A DNA stretch of 64,000 nucleotides, taken from NCBI RefSeq assembly GCF_001424045.1, contig NZ_LMQB01000023.1, positions 434,001-498,000 of the forward strand, given 5' to 3'. The position numbers and the translations under genes were made by a program. Source of the stretch: Rhizobium sp. Leaf371. Lineage in GTDB: Bacteria; Pseudomonadota; Alphaproteobacteria; Rhizobiales; Rhizobiaceae. The notes beneath the pieces are model-generated. The model worked only from the letters and a program-made list of their open reading frames with translations. It was not told the DNA's origin and made no database searches. Position 1 is the stretch's first letter, and each line of letters begins with the position of its first letter. Positions 1 to 9,243 of this stretch are shown here, piece after piece.

Positions 1-51
1 AGAATCACCGCCGACGAGACCTGATCTCCAGAACGCCAGTCCCGCGCGTCC

Positions 52-1083
52 TTAGTTGTTGGTGACGGGCTTCGAGCGCATGCGGGATACGGTTTCCCGC
101 TCGGCGCGCTTGCAGCGCATGGGCGGCAGGCCGCGGTCCATCAGGTCCATGTCTTCGAGCACCATGTCGCCCATTTTCTTGAAGGCGCTGTCGAGCGCTC
201 CGGCCCTGTGCGCCGAGCGCAGAAAGCCGGGCAAGGTGCGAACCTTGTGGTCGAGCGGCAGGGGCTCTTCGGGGAAGACGTCGCTCGCCGCAACGATGTG
301 ACCCTGCTCGACGGCGGCCATCAGATCCTTGAAGTCCACGACATTGGCGCGGCTCAGGAGAATGAAGGCCGCCCCCTTCTTCATCTTTGCGAACGCGCGC
401 GCGTCGAGGAAGCCTTCGTTCTCACTCGTCACCGCGGCCACGACGAAAATGAAATCGCTTTCCGACAACACGGTGTCCAGATCCGCCGGAACGACGCCGT
501 TGTCCTTGAGAATCGAGGCCGGCAACCAGGGATCGAACACCCGCGTGACCGTCCGGAAACCGGTAAGGACCCGGTTCAGTGCCTTGCCGAGATCGCCAAA
601 GCCGATGATGCCGACATCCGAGCCACTGAGAAGCCGCGCCGTCCGATTGCCGTCTCCGCCCCAGAGCTCCCGCCCCTCGCGAAAATCGAGATCGGCATCG
701 ACGACGCCGCGTGCGATGCCGAGCGCCATGGCGAGACCCAGTTCCGCCACGGGCTCGGCAAAGACCTGACCCGTGGTGACGACATGGATGCCGCGCTCAA
801 ACAGCACGTCATAGGGCATATTGTTGATAAGGTTGCTTTCCACATTCAGGATGGAGCGCAGTTTGGGCATCCGCGCCAGCGTCGCGGCGTCGAGCGGCGG
901 CTGGCCGAGGACGTAGCGCGCCGCACCCAGTATATCACCATCGAGACTGGCGACGGTATCGGCCGCCACCTCGACGATCCGATAACGGTCGTGAAGGGCG
1001 CCAAGGGCTTCCGTTGTGAAGATCAGATCGAGCGTTCGCGGCTCGGGTGCGCTGATCACCAGCGGCTTTTCGTTTTCGGACAT
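52..1083 (-). CDS. D-isomer-specific 2-hydroxyacid dehydrogenase family protein
   Basis: This 343-aa protein is predicted to be a cytoplasmic NAD(P)-dependent oxidoreductase acting on a 2-hydroxy/2-keto acid; the substrate cannot be read from sequence. A Rossmann GFGDLG loop lies near residue 161. The family's catalytic Arg-Glu-His set is recognisable as R245 (LLSRAN), E272 or E273 (VFPEEP) and H292 (SAHRAG). The start at 1083 is chosen over an in-frame ATG at 1113 because GGGAGGA sits just upstream of it. It stands alone on the minus strand. Family membership is firm, the physiological reaction is not. Confidence 0.85.
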   Translation of the reverse strand: MSENEKPLVISAPEPRTLDLIFTTEALGALHDRYRIVEVAADTVASLDGDILGAARYVLGQPPLDAATLARMPKLRSILNVESNLINNMPYDVLFERGIHVVTTGQVFAEPVAELGLAMALGIARGVVDADLDFREGRELWGGDGNRTARLLSGSDVGIIGFGDLGKALNRVLTGFRTVTRVFDPWLPASILKDNGVVPADLDTVLSESDFIFVVAAVTSENEGFLDARAFAKMKKGAAFILLSRANVVDFKDLMAAVEQGHIVAASDVFPEEPLPLDHKVRTLPGFLRSAHRAGALDSAFKKMGDMVLEDMDLMDRGLPPMRCKRAERETVSRMRSKPVTNN

Positions 1084-1203
1084 TCGCGTTCCTCCCGCAT
1101 CGTCAGGTGCCACGTCGTCGAAGAGCGTGGTGCATCAGCCTTTGCGGCTGAACGCACTCTTCCGTAGCAGACGAAAAGCGGATGGGAAATCGCGGCGCGG
1201 GGG

Positions 1204-1536
1204 TTAATAATTCAGGCCGCGAAGCTGCCGATAGTTCGATGGCGGCAGGCGGGGCGAGACGAATTCGGGGCCTCCATCCCGGCTGCAGACATTGACCGTA
1301 TGGTATCGCGGGCCCCGCGTCGGCACGATGTTGCCGAGCGCGCGATCGATGAGCACCTGTTCGCAGCGCAAATTGCTTGTCATGCCCAACGGATCCTCCG
1401 GTTTGACACCGGGCAGGCTGTCGAAGGTCAAGGCCGGCTTCCGGGGTTCGGCCGCAGTCGCAGTCGCTGCGGCGCCGAGGGCTGCCACGATGCCGATGCA
1501 TGCGGCCATGGCCCAGTTGCAGATCTTTCGTCCCAT
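1204..1536 (-). CDS. small secreted hypothetical protein
   Basis: This 110-aa protein has a classical Sec signal: a positively charged start (MGRK), a hydrophobic stretch to about residue 25 and an Ala-rich cleavage region (ATATAAEP). The mature part is about 80 residues with two Cys (in LRCEQV and NVCSRD), which could form a disulfide in the periplasm. I do not recognise a domain. It sits 120 bp upstream of the dehydrogenase on the same strand and could share its transcript. Confidence 0.6.
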   Translation of the reverse strand: MGRKICNWAMAACIGIVAALGAAATATAAEPRKPALTFDSLPGVKPEDPLGMTSNLRCEQVLIDRALGNIVPTRGPRYHTVNVCSRDGGPEFVSPRLPPSNYRQLRGLNY

Positions 1537-1673
1537 GGCTCACGCCCCTTTTCCGCCCATCCGTCGCCCGCTGACCGGTTCCGCCGCTGGAGCCCCAGCG
1601 ACCCTATCGCATCGGAACCGGTTCCGCGCTATACCGCCGGCGCAGCCTGTCAAAGGATGATGTGGGGATCTCC

Positions 1674-2300
1674 ATGCCGAATACAATCCGGTTTCACGAA
1701 GGTGATATCGCCGCGGACGACGCTGCGCGTTACAACGGCGCGATTGCCGTGGATACGGAGACGCTCGGCCTCGTGCCGCGCCGCGATCGCCTGTGCCTCG
1801 TTCAATTGTCGCCGGGGGACGGAACGGCCGATATCGTGCAGATCGCGGCGGGGCAGACGATGGCCCCCAATCTGGTGCACATGCTTGCCGACCCTGCCCG
1901 ACAGAAGATCTTTCACTACGGGCGCTTCGATATCGCCGTGCTCTTCCACACCTTCGGCGTCACCACCACGCCGGTGTTCTGCACCAAGATCGCCTCGCGC
2001 CTGTCGCGCACCTATACCGACCGCCACGGCCTGAAGGACAATCTGAAGGAAATGCTGGAGGTCGACATCTCCAAGCAGCAGCAGTCCTCCGACTGGGCAG
2101 CCCCCATACTGACCCCGGCGCAGCTCGACTATGCCGCCTCCGACGTCCTGCACCTGCATGCCCTGCGCGACAAGCTCAACCAGCGCCTGATGCGGGACGG
2201 ACGGATCGACCATGCGGAGGCCTGCTTTTCGTTTCTGCCCACCCGCGCGAAGCTCGACCTGCTCGGCTGGGACGACACGGACATTTTTTCGCATAGTTGA
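1674..2300 (+). CDS. RNase D-like 3'-5' exonuclease (DEDDy family)
   Basis: This 208-aa protein consists of a single DnaQ/RNase D-fold exonuclease domain. The acidic motif is visible as D27-x-E29 (AVDTETLG), D86 (HYGRFD) and Y153-x3-D157 (DYAASD), the DEDDy arrangement that binds two metal ions. It lacks the HRDC domain of full-length RNase D, so it is the short alphaproteobacterial form, probably acting in RNA 3'-end trimming. A GTG at 1662 also opens the frame; the ATG at 1674 is preferred because GGGG lies at usable spacing and the protein conventionally begins MPNTIRF. Confidence 0.88.
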   Translation: MPNTIRFHEGDIAADDAARYNGAIAVDTETLGLVPRRDRLCLVQLSPGDGTADIVQIAAGQTMAPNLVHMLADPARQKIFHYGRFDIAVLFHTFGVTTTPVFCTKIASRLSRTYTDRHGLKDNLKEMLEVDISKQQQSSDWAAPILTPAQLDYAASDVLHLHALRDKLNQRLMRDGRIDHAEACFSFLPTRAKLDLLGWDDTDIFSHS

Positions 2301-2320
2301 ACCGGCCAGTGACTGCGCCG

Positions 2321-2665
2321 TCAGGTCTGGCCCTTCTTGCGCACGACGCCGAGGCGGGCGACGACCTCTCTGGGAATGCGGTAACGCTCGATGGCATCGC
2401 GGTTGGAGCGGAGCCCACAGATCTCGCGCTGGATGAAGAACGACCAGACAACGTCGGCGGCCGTATCCAGCAGGTCCTCGCGCCGCGCCGGCGTCGTCTC
2501 CGGGTCATCCAGCACCTGCAGCGCCGCGATCGCCTGTTCCACTCTCAGCCCGTGACGCCCCAGCGCATCCGCGCGTTCGGCCATCAATTCATATTCGAGG
2601 ATGTCGAGGCCGGTCTGGCGTGAGCCGCCGGGATTGCTGAACGATTGTGGCGGCCTGACAGACAT
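2321..2665 (-). CDS. conserved hypothetical protein (DUF6665-like)
   Basis: This is a 114-aa soluble, largely helical protein with no signal peptide or membrane segment. The start at 2665 follows a clear GAGGAAGGA ribosome site; the longer frame from 2749 lacks one. The mid-region LDILEYELMAERADALGR and the C-terminal IERYRIPREVVARLG are features I associate with a small conserved rhizobial family (DUF6665, from memory). It is convergent with the RNase D-like gene, 20 bp away. No function can be assigned. Confidence 0.6.
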   Translation of the reverse strand: MSVRPPQSFSNPGGSRQTGLDILEYELMAERADALGRHGLRVEQAIAALQVLDDPETTPARREDLLDTAADVVWSFFIQREICGLRSNRDAIERYRIPREVVARLGVVRKKGQT

Positions 2666-2785
2666 GGCGAGATCCTTCCTCTGCCGCCCCGACGAAACGG
2701 ACAATCGGGGCGATCCCTCGAATCTGGGGCGCGTGCCATCCGGCTGCAAGTGATCGGCGCGCTCGGGCCACTCTGATCCTCGACC

Positions 2786-4168
2786 CTATCGGGCCCGTGC
2801 GCGAACCTCCTCGAACGACCAGTCTTTCAGCAGGCGACCATCCTGCCAGACCGGCTGCAGCTGGTTTTCGCGCCCGGCGAGCGCATCGAGCCGCGCCGCC
2901 TCAAGCCCCGCGAGACCCGACACGACGGCCTGGCGACCGGCCTTGGAGGCCTTGACGTTCATCGTGGCCGGGCGTTTCCAGACGTCGTGCCAGCGCCCGC
3001 TCGTGTCCTGGCGCGCATTGGCTTTCATGGCGAAGGCGTAGGTATCGCGGTTCACCTTCTGCAGGATGCCGCCGCCCATGGCAAAGGTGATGTTTTCGGC
3101 GGAATAGCCGAAGGCTTCCAGCCGGCTGAGGATCTGGTTCATATCGGCCAGCGTGATGCCGTCGCCCTGGATCACCCGGACGCAGCGATCGAGAACCTTG
3201 AAGCCCTTGCGGTTCTGTGTGGCGCCGAAGCGATAGTCGAGCTGCTGCACGACCTGCACGGGCGTCTCGATCGGATCGCCGCTGTCGGGGCGGATATAGA
3301 CCGTCGCGCCGCTTGCCTTGACCGTGTCGCGCAGCTGCTTGCCCCAGATGAACGAGACCGCCTGGTTGATGTCGTAGCTGTCGGAGACGACGGCGAAGGC
3401 GCCGGAGGGTGCGAAGCGGGCGACCATGTTGGCATAGGCATCCGCCTCGCGGTCGCCGCCCCAGGCCGTCATGGTGGAATGCTCGGAGGCAGGCATGGAG
3501 CGTCCCGCCATGGCAGCGCCATAGCAGCGACGGGCGGTGAGGACGCCGGACAGCGTATCCGTGCCCGTGAAATGAACGAGGTGGGCCGCGCCGCCGATGC
3601 CGGCCTGCTCGAAGGCGCCGACGCCGCGCGCGCCGTAATCCAGCAGGCGCGACGGCAGCAGAAGCTCGGGCTCGTCGGCGGTGCGTTCCAACGCGTCGCG
3701 CAGAGCCAGCTTGACCTTGCGGACGTTGCTGGCCACCGCTGACGGGTACCAGACGGCGCGCAGCAGCGCCGTTTCGATATGCGATGTCAGCCACCAGCAG
3801 GCGGGGTCCGTGTTGACGACCTGAACCAGCGGTATGCCGCGGCGCGTCAGCGTGCCCTCCGGCAGCGCCTCGATCCGCAGCGGCAGGTATCCGCCATGCG
3901 CGTTGACGATATGCGTCCAGCCGGCACGATCGAACGGCAGGCCGTGGGCCTTTACGATGTCCTCGGCCTCCGCCACGTCGCTCATCGTCACGGGCCGGCT
4001 CAGGACGTCCTTCAGGAAAATCTGGAGACCGAAGAACACGACATCGATGAGATCGGTCCCGCCACGCGTCTCGATGTAGGAGGAGATCGCCGTCGTCTCC
4101 GGCGGATATTGCAGGAAATGGCTGAGCTTGTAGCTGTCGGTGTTGAGGATGAGATTGTCCCAGTTCAT
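2786..4168 (-). CDS. nadV: nicotinamide phosphoribosyltransferase
   Basis: This 460-aa enzyme condenses nicotinamide with PRPP to give NMN, feeding NAD salvage without prior deamidation. Features of the NAMPT/NadV family are present: NTDSYKLSHFLQYP at the N-terminus, SSYIETRGG, the PRPP/phosphate-binding RPDSGDP segment and the C-terminal FAMGGGILQKVNRDTYAFA block. Length matches bacterial NadV proteins and the NAMPT fold rather than nicotinate phosphoribosyltransferase PncB. The start at 4168 (MNWDNL) is preceded by GGAAGG; an upstream in-frame ATG at 4189 overlaps that site and is disfavoured. A perfect 10-bp palindrome lies 49 bp upstream. Confidence 0.93.
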   Translation of the reverse strand: MNWDNLILNTDSYKLSHFLQYPPETTAISSYIETRGGTDLIDVVFFGLQIFLKDVLSRPVTMSDVAEAEDIVKAHGLPFDRAGWTHIVNAHGGYLPLRIEALPEGTLTRRGIPLVQVVNTDPACWWLTSHIETALLRAVWYPSAVASNVRKVKLALRDALERTADEPELLLPSRLLDYGARGVGAFEQAGIGGAAHLVHFTGTDTLSGVLTARRCYGAAMAGRSMPASEHSTMTAWGGDREADAYANMVARFAPSGAFAVVSDSYDINQAVSFIWGKQLRDTVKASGATVYIRPDSGDPIETPVQVVQQLDYRFGATQNRKGFKVLDRCVRVIQGDGITLADMNQILSRLEAFGYSAENITFAMGGGILQKVNRDTYAFAMKANARQDTSGRWHDVWKRPATMNVKASKAGRQAVVSGLAGLEAARLDALAGRENQLQPVWQDGRLLKDWSFEEVRARAR

Positions 4169-4216
4169 GTCGTTCAGCCTTCCGTCCATCGCGCGATACG
4201 CATCCGCATTTCGCTA

Positions 4217-4226
4217 ACGATATCGT
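4217..4226. promoter_or_regulatory. palindrome upstream of nadV
   Basis: ACGATATCGT is a perfect 10-bp palindrome, 49 bp before the nadV start and placed where a repressor could act. No motif from a known NAD regulator is claimed. A 10-bp palindrome is expected by chance now and then in 64 kb, so confidence is low. Confidence 0.3.
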
Positions 4227-4452
4227 AACCATATTGCGCTAATCTGGAGACATTCATGCCTCGCCGGCTCTTTCCCCGGCATATGCTGCCTCCAGGTGTA
4301 TTCTGGCGGGCATGCGCATGACGCGCCCATCGACATCATGACGCCGGTTTCGCCTGGCGCGCCTGAACCCGCCGGCCGGCAGGGCACCCGCTCCCTGCGT
4401 TCGTTTCTCATCAATCGCACCCGGCCGAGGCCGGACATGGACGGAGACTGCC

Positions 4453-6642
4453 ATGCAGACATCGACCGCCATCTCCCGGAGTGCCGCAGCCGCGCTGACC
4501 GATGGCGGTACGGCCAAGGACCGGCAGGTGCTTCCCTCGGTGGCGACGAAGCGGTTCGACGCCATCCTGCACGTCATCGAAATCGTCCTGCGCGATATGC
4601 CGAATGCGGATCCGGCAACGCGCGTCGCGCTGGCCCGCCTGACGGAAGCCCTGGCCCGGATCGTCGATTTTCCGCCGCAGCCGCAGGAGAGCCTGCGCGA
4701 CTTCACCCGCCGCCTGGCCGGCCACATGGATGTCCTGCCGCCTGCCGCGCGGGCGCTGATCGAAAAACAGCTCAACCAGCAGCCGCTTCTGGCCGCGTTG
4801 AAAATGCTGGTGGAAACGCTGCGCCCGGCACTGACCATCGATCTGCGGATCGACATGCCGCTGACGCGCGACGGCCTCTGGCATCCCGATGCCGTCTCCG
4901 CCCTCTTTCCGGACGAGGACGACCGGCCGGCTTTTCGCCAGCCGACCATCCAGGCGCCGCTTCCGACCCGCATGGCCTTCTCGCAGGCTCCGGGCGTCGC
5001 GCCCAATGCGCCGCATCTGCAGCAGGCGCTCGGACAGGCCTTTTCTCCGGAAGCAACGACGCCTCCGCTCGCAAGGCCGGACCCGGCGTCCGATGCACGT
5101 TCCGCCGCCGCGGCACCCGCGCCGGAGAGCACAGGCCGTCCGATACAGACCGCGGAAGACCCTGTGCCGACCTTGCGAAGCGCGACCGCTTTCCTCGCGT
5201 CAGACGCACAGGCGCTGGCGCAGGCTGTGGCCATCGCCAGAGGACAGGCGCTCGATACCCTCTCTGACGGTCCACCAGATCCTGTCGTGCCGCGAGACGC
5301 CGGTACGGACGCGTCAGACGGGGCCGGGGACGGGGTCGGGGCCGGTGCCCACGTTGCAAGCGGTCCGAGCGAAGGAGAGGGGGACGTCCGCGGGGACCGA
5401 TATGGCGAACCGCACGACGTGCGTCGGCCTGCGGAACGGACGCCCGCGATGACCACGCCTGGCAAGGTCTCCGTTGGATCTGGCGCCACCGCCCTTGCAA
5501 GCCCTGTCACGCGTGCGACAGCGGGTGGCGAAGCGGCGACCGGCGGCGTCAGAAACGATCCGCTCTTCTCCCAAGAGGACCACCCCGAACGACGACTGGC
5601 CGGCCGGCCCTCGATGGGGACAGCACCCGATCATGCCCCGGCGCCGCGCGCTCCAGCGCCCCTGGTTCAGCCCCTGCCCGCGCAATCTTCTCCCGAACGG
5701 GCTGCCCCCGAACGATCCGGGAGCGAATCGCTTCCGGGAGCCGCCCGCTCTCCTTCCGAGACGATCACCTTTCAGGCCCGCCCGCTTGCAGCGCCTCTCT
5801 CATCCCTCGATGCGGTGTCTGTATCGCCGGCTGACCGCGGCCTTCAGCCGTCGCAGCGCCCCGGCAGGTCGGGCGACGTCGCGCTCGCGCACCGCGAGCC
5901 TGATAGTGGGGAGCCCTCTGCGCGCCGGCTCGAGCCGCTTCTGCCCCAGGTGGAAATCGCCCTGATGACATCGGGCCTGCGCGAGGTCGCCAATACCATC
6001 GGACAGCTCGATGAGTGGGAGACGCTGTTCTACATGCTGTCGGGAAGCCTCGGCGAGACATCCGAGGCGCTTCTGCCGCAGGAGGCACGCGGCCCTGCAA
6101 ACCCGTCGGCGGAGTCTGCCAACGCCCGCCCGCAAAGCCACCCGAGCATCGAGGCGGATCTGCTGACGGTCATGGACGAAGACCGTGCCACCTTGGGTCT
6201 TGCACAGATGACACAAAGCGAAGACGTCGTTGCCGTGCCGCTCCCGCCGCGCGGACTGGAGGCCAGCATCCTCCGGGAGGCGGTCGGCTTCCCCTTCGTG
6301 CCCTATCTCAACGCCCCCGAAGCCGGCAGCACCGAGATCGAAGACGACGAACCGCGCCGCCATCGCGGGCAAGACGAAGCCGGCTTCGCCCAGAGCGGAG
6401 AGGACGAGAGCCGAGAGAACGATGACGGCTCTTCGTGGGATGAGGAAGAAGCGGAGCCTGCCGAGGCTTCGCCTCGATCCGCTCTGCAAGCAGGTGCCGG
6501 GCAAGCAGGTGCCGGGCAGGCGGAGGCCGGGCAGGCGGAGGCCGGGCAGGCAGAAGCCGGGCACCCAGAGACTACCGAGGCGGCCGACGGCGCGCGCCAT
6601 GATGCCTACGATCTTTACCAGCGCCTGTCGGATCTCGCCTGA
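4453..6642 (+). CDS. large low-complexity hypothetical protein with pentapeptide repeats
   Basis: This 729-aa protein has no recognised domain. Residues 1-150 look helical and folded, with alternating hydrophobic and charged positions. Residues about 190-490 are Pro/Ala/Ser/Glu-rich and probably disordered. Residues about 490-640 again have ordered character (for example IGQLDEWETLFYMLSGSLGE). The tail is acidic and ends in five tandem AG(A/E)AGQ-type pentapeptides. There is no signal peptide or membrane segment. GGAGA precedes the ATG at 4453. A FliK-like architecture (ordered ends, disordered middle) came to mind, but no motif supports it. Confidence 0.7.
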   Translation: MQTSTAISRSAAAALTDGGTAKDRQVLPSVATKRFDAILHVIEIVLRDMPNADPATRVALARLTEALARIVDFPPQPQESLRDFTRRLAGHMDVLPPAARALIEKQLNQQPLLAALKMLVETLRPALTIDLRIDMPLTRDGLWHPDAVSALFPDEDDRPAFRQPTIQAPLPTRMAFSQAPGVAPNAPHLQQALGQAFSPEATTPPLARPDPASDARSAAAAPAPESTGRPIQTAEDPVPTLRSATAFLASDAQALAQAVAIARGQALDTLSDGPPDPVVPRDAGTDASDGAGDGVGAGAHVASGPSEGEGDVRGDRYGEPHDVRRPAERTPAMTTPGKVSVGSGATALASPVTRATAGGEAATGGVRNDPLFSQEDHPERRLAGRPSMGTAPDHAPAPRAPAPLVQPLPAQSSPERAAPERSGSESLPGAARSPSETITFQARPLAAPLSSLDAVSVSPADRGLQPSQRPGRSGDVALAHREPDSGEPSARRLEPLLPQVEIALMTSGLREVANTIGQLDEWETLFYMLSGSLGETSEALLPQEARGPANPSAESANARPQSHPSIEADLLTVMDEDRATLGLAQMTQSEDVVAVPLPPRGLEASILREAVGFPFVPYLNAPEAGSTEIEDDEPRRHRGQDEAGFAQSGEDESRENDDGSSWDEEEAEPAEASPRSALQAGAGQAGAGQAEAGQAEAGQAEAGHPETTEAADGARHDAYDLYQRLSDLA
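6490..6564 (+). repeat. 15-bp tandem repeat, five copies, in frame
   Basis: Five head-to-tail 15-bp units start at 6490, 6505, 6520, 6535 and 6550. The type is GCAGGTGCCGGGCAA/G or GCGGAGGCCGGGCAG. They encode AGAGQ, AGAGQ, AEAGQ, AEAGQ and AEAGH. Copies three and four are identical, which points to recent slippage. The unit length preserves the frame. Confidence 0.9.
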
Positions 6643-6689
6643 TCCTGCACCAAGCGAACGCAGAGCAGGGTACACACAGTCCACAAAGG

Positions 6690-6729
6690 AAAAGGCCCGC
6701 GGCGATGTCTCGCCGCGGGCCTTTTCGTT
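6690..6729. terminator. bidirectional rho-independent terminator between the 729-aa gene and rpsA
   Basis: A perfect 16-bp stem (6690-6705 with 6710-6725) encloses a TGTC loop. It begins with AAAA and ends with TTTT, so both directions present a U-run. It lies 48 bp after the plus-strand gene and 43 bp after the rpsA stop and can serve both. Confidence 0.93.
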
Positions 6730-6767
6730 TCAAACGCTGTCCGACAGACCGTCGAACCGGACCACGA

Positions 6768-8474
6768 TTACTCGTTGCCGCCGCGGTTCTTGAGGGCGGC
6801 GCCCAGGATGTCGCCGAGCGATGCGCCCGAGTCGGACGAACCGAACTGTGCGACGGCTTCCTTTTCTTCAGCGATTTCCAGCGCCTTGATCGAAAGCATG
6901 ACCTTGCGGTCCTTCTTGGAGAAGTTCGTGACGCGGGCGTCTACGGTCTGGCCGACCGAGAAACGCTCAGGACGCTGCTCGTCACGGTCGCGCGACAGGT
7001 CGGCACGACGGATGAACGAGGTGATGTCCTCGTGGTTGACGAGACGAACTTCGAGGCCACCGTCGTTGACGGCAGTGACTTCGCACGAGACGACGGCGTT
7101 CTTGCGCAGTTCGCCGGACGTCGCGGCTTCGCCGACCGAGTCCTTGCCGAGCTGCTTGATGCCGAGCGAGATGCGCTCCTTGTCGACGTCCACATCGAGA
7201 ACGACGGCCTTGACCATGTCGCCCTTGTTGTATTCCTCGATGACCTGCTCGCCCGGACGGTTCCAGTCGAGATCCGACAGGTGCACCATGCCGTCGACGT
7301 CGCCGTCGAGGCCGATGAACAGGCCGAATTCGGTCTTGTTCTTGACTTCGCCTTCAACTTCCGTGCCAGCCGGATGGCTGTGCGCGAAGGCCTGCCACGG
7401 GTTCTCGAGCGTCTGCTTGAGGCCGAGCGAGATGCGGCGCTTGGTCGGATCGACTTCGAGAACGACAACGTCGACTTCCTGCGTCGTGGACAGGATCTTG
7501 CCGGGATGGACGTTCTTCTTGGTCCAGGACATTTCCGAGATGTGGATCAGGCCTTCGATGCCCGGCTCCAGCTCGACGAATGCACCGTAGTCGGTGATGT
7601 TGGTGACGGTACCGGAGATCTTCTTGCCGACCGGGTACTTCGCACCGATGCCATCCCACGGATCCGACTCGAGCTGCTTCATGCCGAGCGAGATGCGGTG
7701 GGTTTCCTGGTTGATGCGGATGATCTGAACCTTGACCTGCTGGCCGATGTTCAGGATCTCGGACGGATGGTTGACGCGGCGCCATGCCATGTCCGTCACG
7801 TGCAGCAGACCGTCGATGCCGCCGAGATCGACGAACGCACCGTAATCGGTGATGTTCTTGACGACGCCGTCAACGACCTGGCCTTCTTCGAGGTTCTGAA
7901 CGATTTCAGAACGCTGTTCGGCACGGGATTCTTCCAGAACGGTCCGGCGCGAAACCACGATGTTGCCGCGACGCTTGTCCATCTTGAGGATTTCGAAGGG
8001 CTGCGGGTTGTGCATCAGCGGGGTGACGTCGCGGATCGGGCGGATATCGACCTGGCTGCGCGGCAGGAAGGCAACGGCACCATCCAGATCGACGGTGAAA
8101 CCGCCCTTGACCTGGTTGAAGATGACGCCTTCGACGCGTTCGCCGGCTTCGAACTTCACTTCCAGGCGCATCCAGCTTTCTTCGCGGCGAGCCTTCTCGC
8201 GCGACAGAACGGCTTCGCCCAGAGCGTTTTCGATGCGCTCGACATAGACTTCGACTTCATCGCCGACCTTCAGCGTGCCGTCCTTGGCCTTCGCGCCGAA
8301 TTCCTTCAGGGCGACGCGGCCTTCGACCTTGAGGCCGACGTCGACGATGGCGACGTCCTTCTCGATGGCCGTGATCACACCCTTTGTGACGTAGCCTTCG
8401 GCCAGATCCTGCTGGGCGAAGGATTCCTGCAGCAACGCTGCGAAATCGTCGCGGGTGGGTTGTGCTTCAGACAT
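6768..8474 (-). CDS. rpsA: 30S ribosomal protein S1
   Basis: This 568-aa protein is built of six S1/OB-fold repeats, several with the signature ITDYGAFVDLGG or ITDYGAFVELEPG. It recruits mRNA to the 30S subunit and unwinds structured ribosome-binding sites. Length and the start MSEAQPTRDDFAALLQE match rhizobial S1, so 8474 is preferred to the in-frame codon at 8501. It lies downstream of cmk on the same strand, the usual cmk-rpsA pairing. The 137-bp leader contains a long imperfect hairpin, of interest because S1 represses its own translation in other bacteria. Confidence 0.98.
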   Translation of the reverse strand: MSEAQPTRDDFAALLQESFAQQDLAEGYVTKGVITAIEKDVAIVDVGLKVEGRVALKEFGAKAKDGTLKVGDEVEVYVERIENALGEAVLSREKARREESWMRLEVKFEAGERVEGVIFNQVKGGFTVDLDGAVAFLPRSQVDIRPIRDVTPLMHNPQPFEILKMDKRRGNIVVSRRTVLEESRAEQRSEIVQNLEEGQVVDGVVKNITDYGAFVDLGGIDGLLHVTDMAWRRVNHPSEILNIGQQVKVQIIRINQETHRISLGMKQLESDPWDGIGAKYPVGKKISGTVTNITDYGAFVELEPGIEGLIHISEMSWTKKNVHPGKILSTTQEVDVVVLEVDPTKRRISLGLKQTLENPWQAFAHSHPAGTEVEGEVKNKTEFGLFIGLDGDVDGMVHLSDLDWNRPGEQVIEEYNKGDMVKAVVLDVDVDKERISLGIKQLGKDSVGEAATSGELRKNAVVSCEVTAVNDGGLEVRLVNHEDITSFIRRADLSRDRDEQRPERFSVGQTVDARVTNFSKKDRKVMLSIKALEIAEEKEAVAQFGSSDSGASLGDILGAALKNRGGNE

Positions 8475-8545
8475 GAATACTCCTGGTCGTGCCATTGGCA
8501 CGGGCGCCGGGGGTTTGCGTTGATCATATCCGATGACCCTCCGCT

Positions 8546-8575
8546 CCCGATGATCCCATAGGGCATCGTATCGGG
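8546..8575 (-). promoter_or_regulatory. hairpin in the rpsA leader
   Basis: CCCGAT (8546-8551) pairs with ATCGGG (8570-8575), and inside it CCC-ATA-GGG (8555-8563) continues the stem with small bulges. It sits about 75 nt before the rpsA start in the expected 5' UTR. A role in S1 autoregulation is inference only. Confidence 0.35.
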
Positions 8576-8610
8576 AACAATTCCGGCGCGGGGACGGTCG
8601 GTTCGGACTG

Positions 8611-9243
8611 CTAGTGTGCTAACGCGGCGTCGATCACTGACTTCGCCGCTGAAAACGCCGCCTCTATACCCATTTCCGAGGTATCGATCAAGTGCGCGTC
8701 TGACGCCGGGCGCAAGGGGCTGTCGGCGCGGCCCATGTCGCGCTCGTCCCGCCTGATGATATCGGCGAGGACGGCGAGATAATCGGCCGGTGCGCCGTGC
8801 GCCGTCATCTCGTCGAAGCGGCGCCGGGCCCGCACTTCGGGCGAGGCCGTGACGAATAGCTTCACCTGGGCCTGCGGGCAGACGACCGTTCCGATATCGC
8901 GCCCGTCGAGCACGGTGCCCGGGGCCTGCGCCGAGAATGCCTTCTGCGCCTCAACCAGCGCGCGCCGGACCGCCGGCATGACCGCGATCTTCGACGCGGC
9001 TTCTCCGATCGCATGCGAGGACAGCACCGAACGGTCGAGCCCGGCGAGATCGACCTTCAACGCCATGGCTTCGGCAAGGCTCTCGTCATCGAAGGGCAGA
9101 CCGGCATCGAGCAGCGCCTTCGCGGTTGCGCGGTAGGTCAGCCCCGTATCCAGGTGGTGAAACCCGTAGGTTTCGGCGAGCCGACGCGACAGCGTGCCCT
9201 TGCCCGCAGCAGCCGGTCCGTCGATGGCAATAATAAACGTCAT
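8611..9243 (-). CDS. cmk: (d)CMP kinase
   Basis: This 210-aa enzyme transfers phosphate from ATP to CMP or dCMP. The P-loop [10 protein letters not shown] is at residues 8-17, followed by the CMP-binding region ([14 protein letters not shown]) and the conserved [10 protein letters not shown] block near residue 115. Length is typical. It is upstream of rpsA on the same strand. In most related genomes aroA precedes cmk; here the next gene upstream is the divergent TIGR02300 gene and no aroA coding is visible between them. Confidence 0.96.
   Translation of the reverse strand: MTFIIAIDGPAAAGKGTLSRRLAETYGFHHLDTGLTYRATAKALLDAGLPFDDESLAEAMALKVDLAGLDRSVLSSHAIGEAASKIAVMPAVRRALVEAQKAFSAQAPGTVLDGRDIGTVVCPQAQVKLFVTASPEVRARRRFDEMTAHGAPADYLAVLADIIRRDERDMGRADSPLRPASDAHLIDTSEMGIEAAFSAAKSVIDAALAH

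Noticed and set aside
1614-1625. GGAACCGGTTCC palindrome upstream of the RNase D-like gene
   Set aside because: A 12-bp GC-rich palindrome with no promoter elements or second copy; likely chance.
6705-8561. 618-codon open frame antisense to rpsA
   Set aside because: It mirrors the rpsA reading frame in GC-rich DNA, has no family features and covers the rpsA terminator and start; the S1 gene fully explains this stretch.
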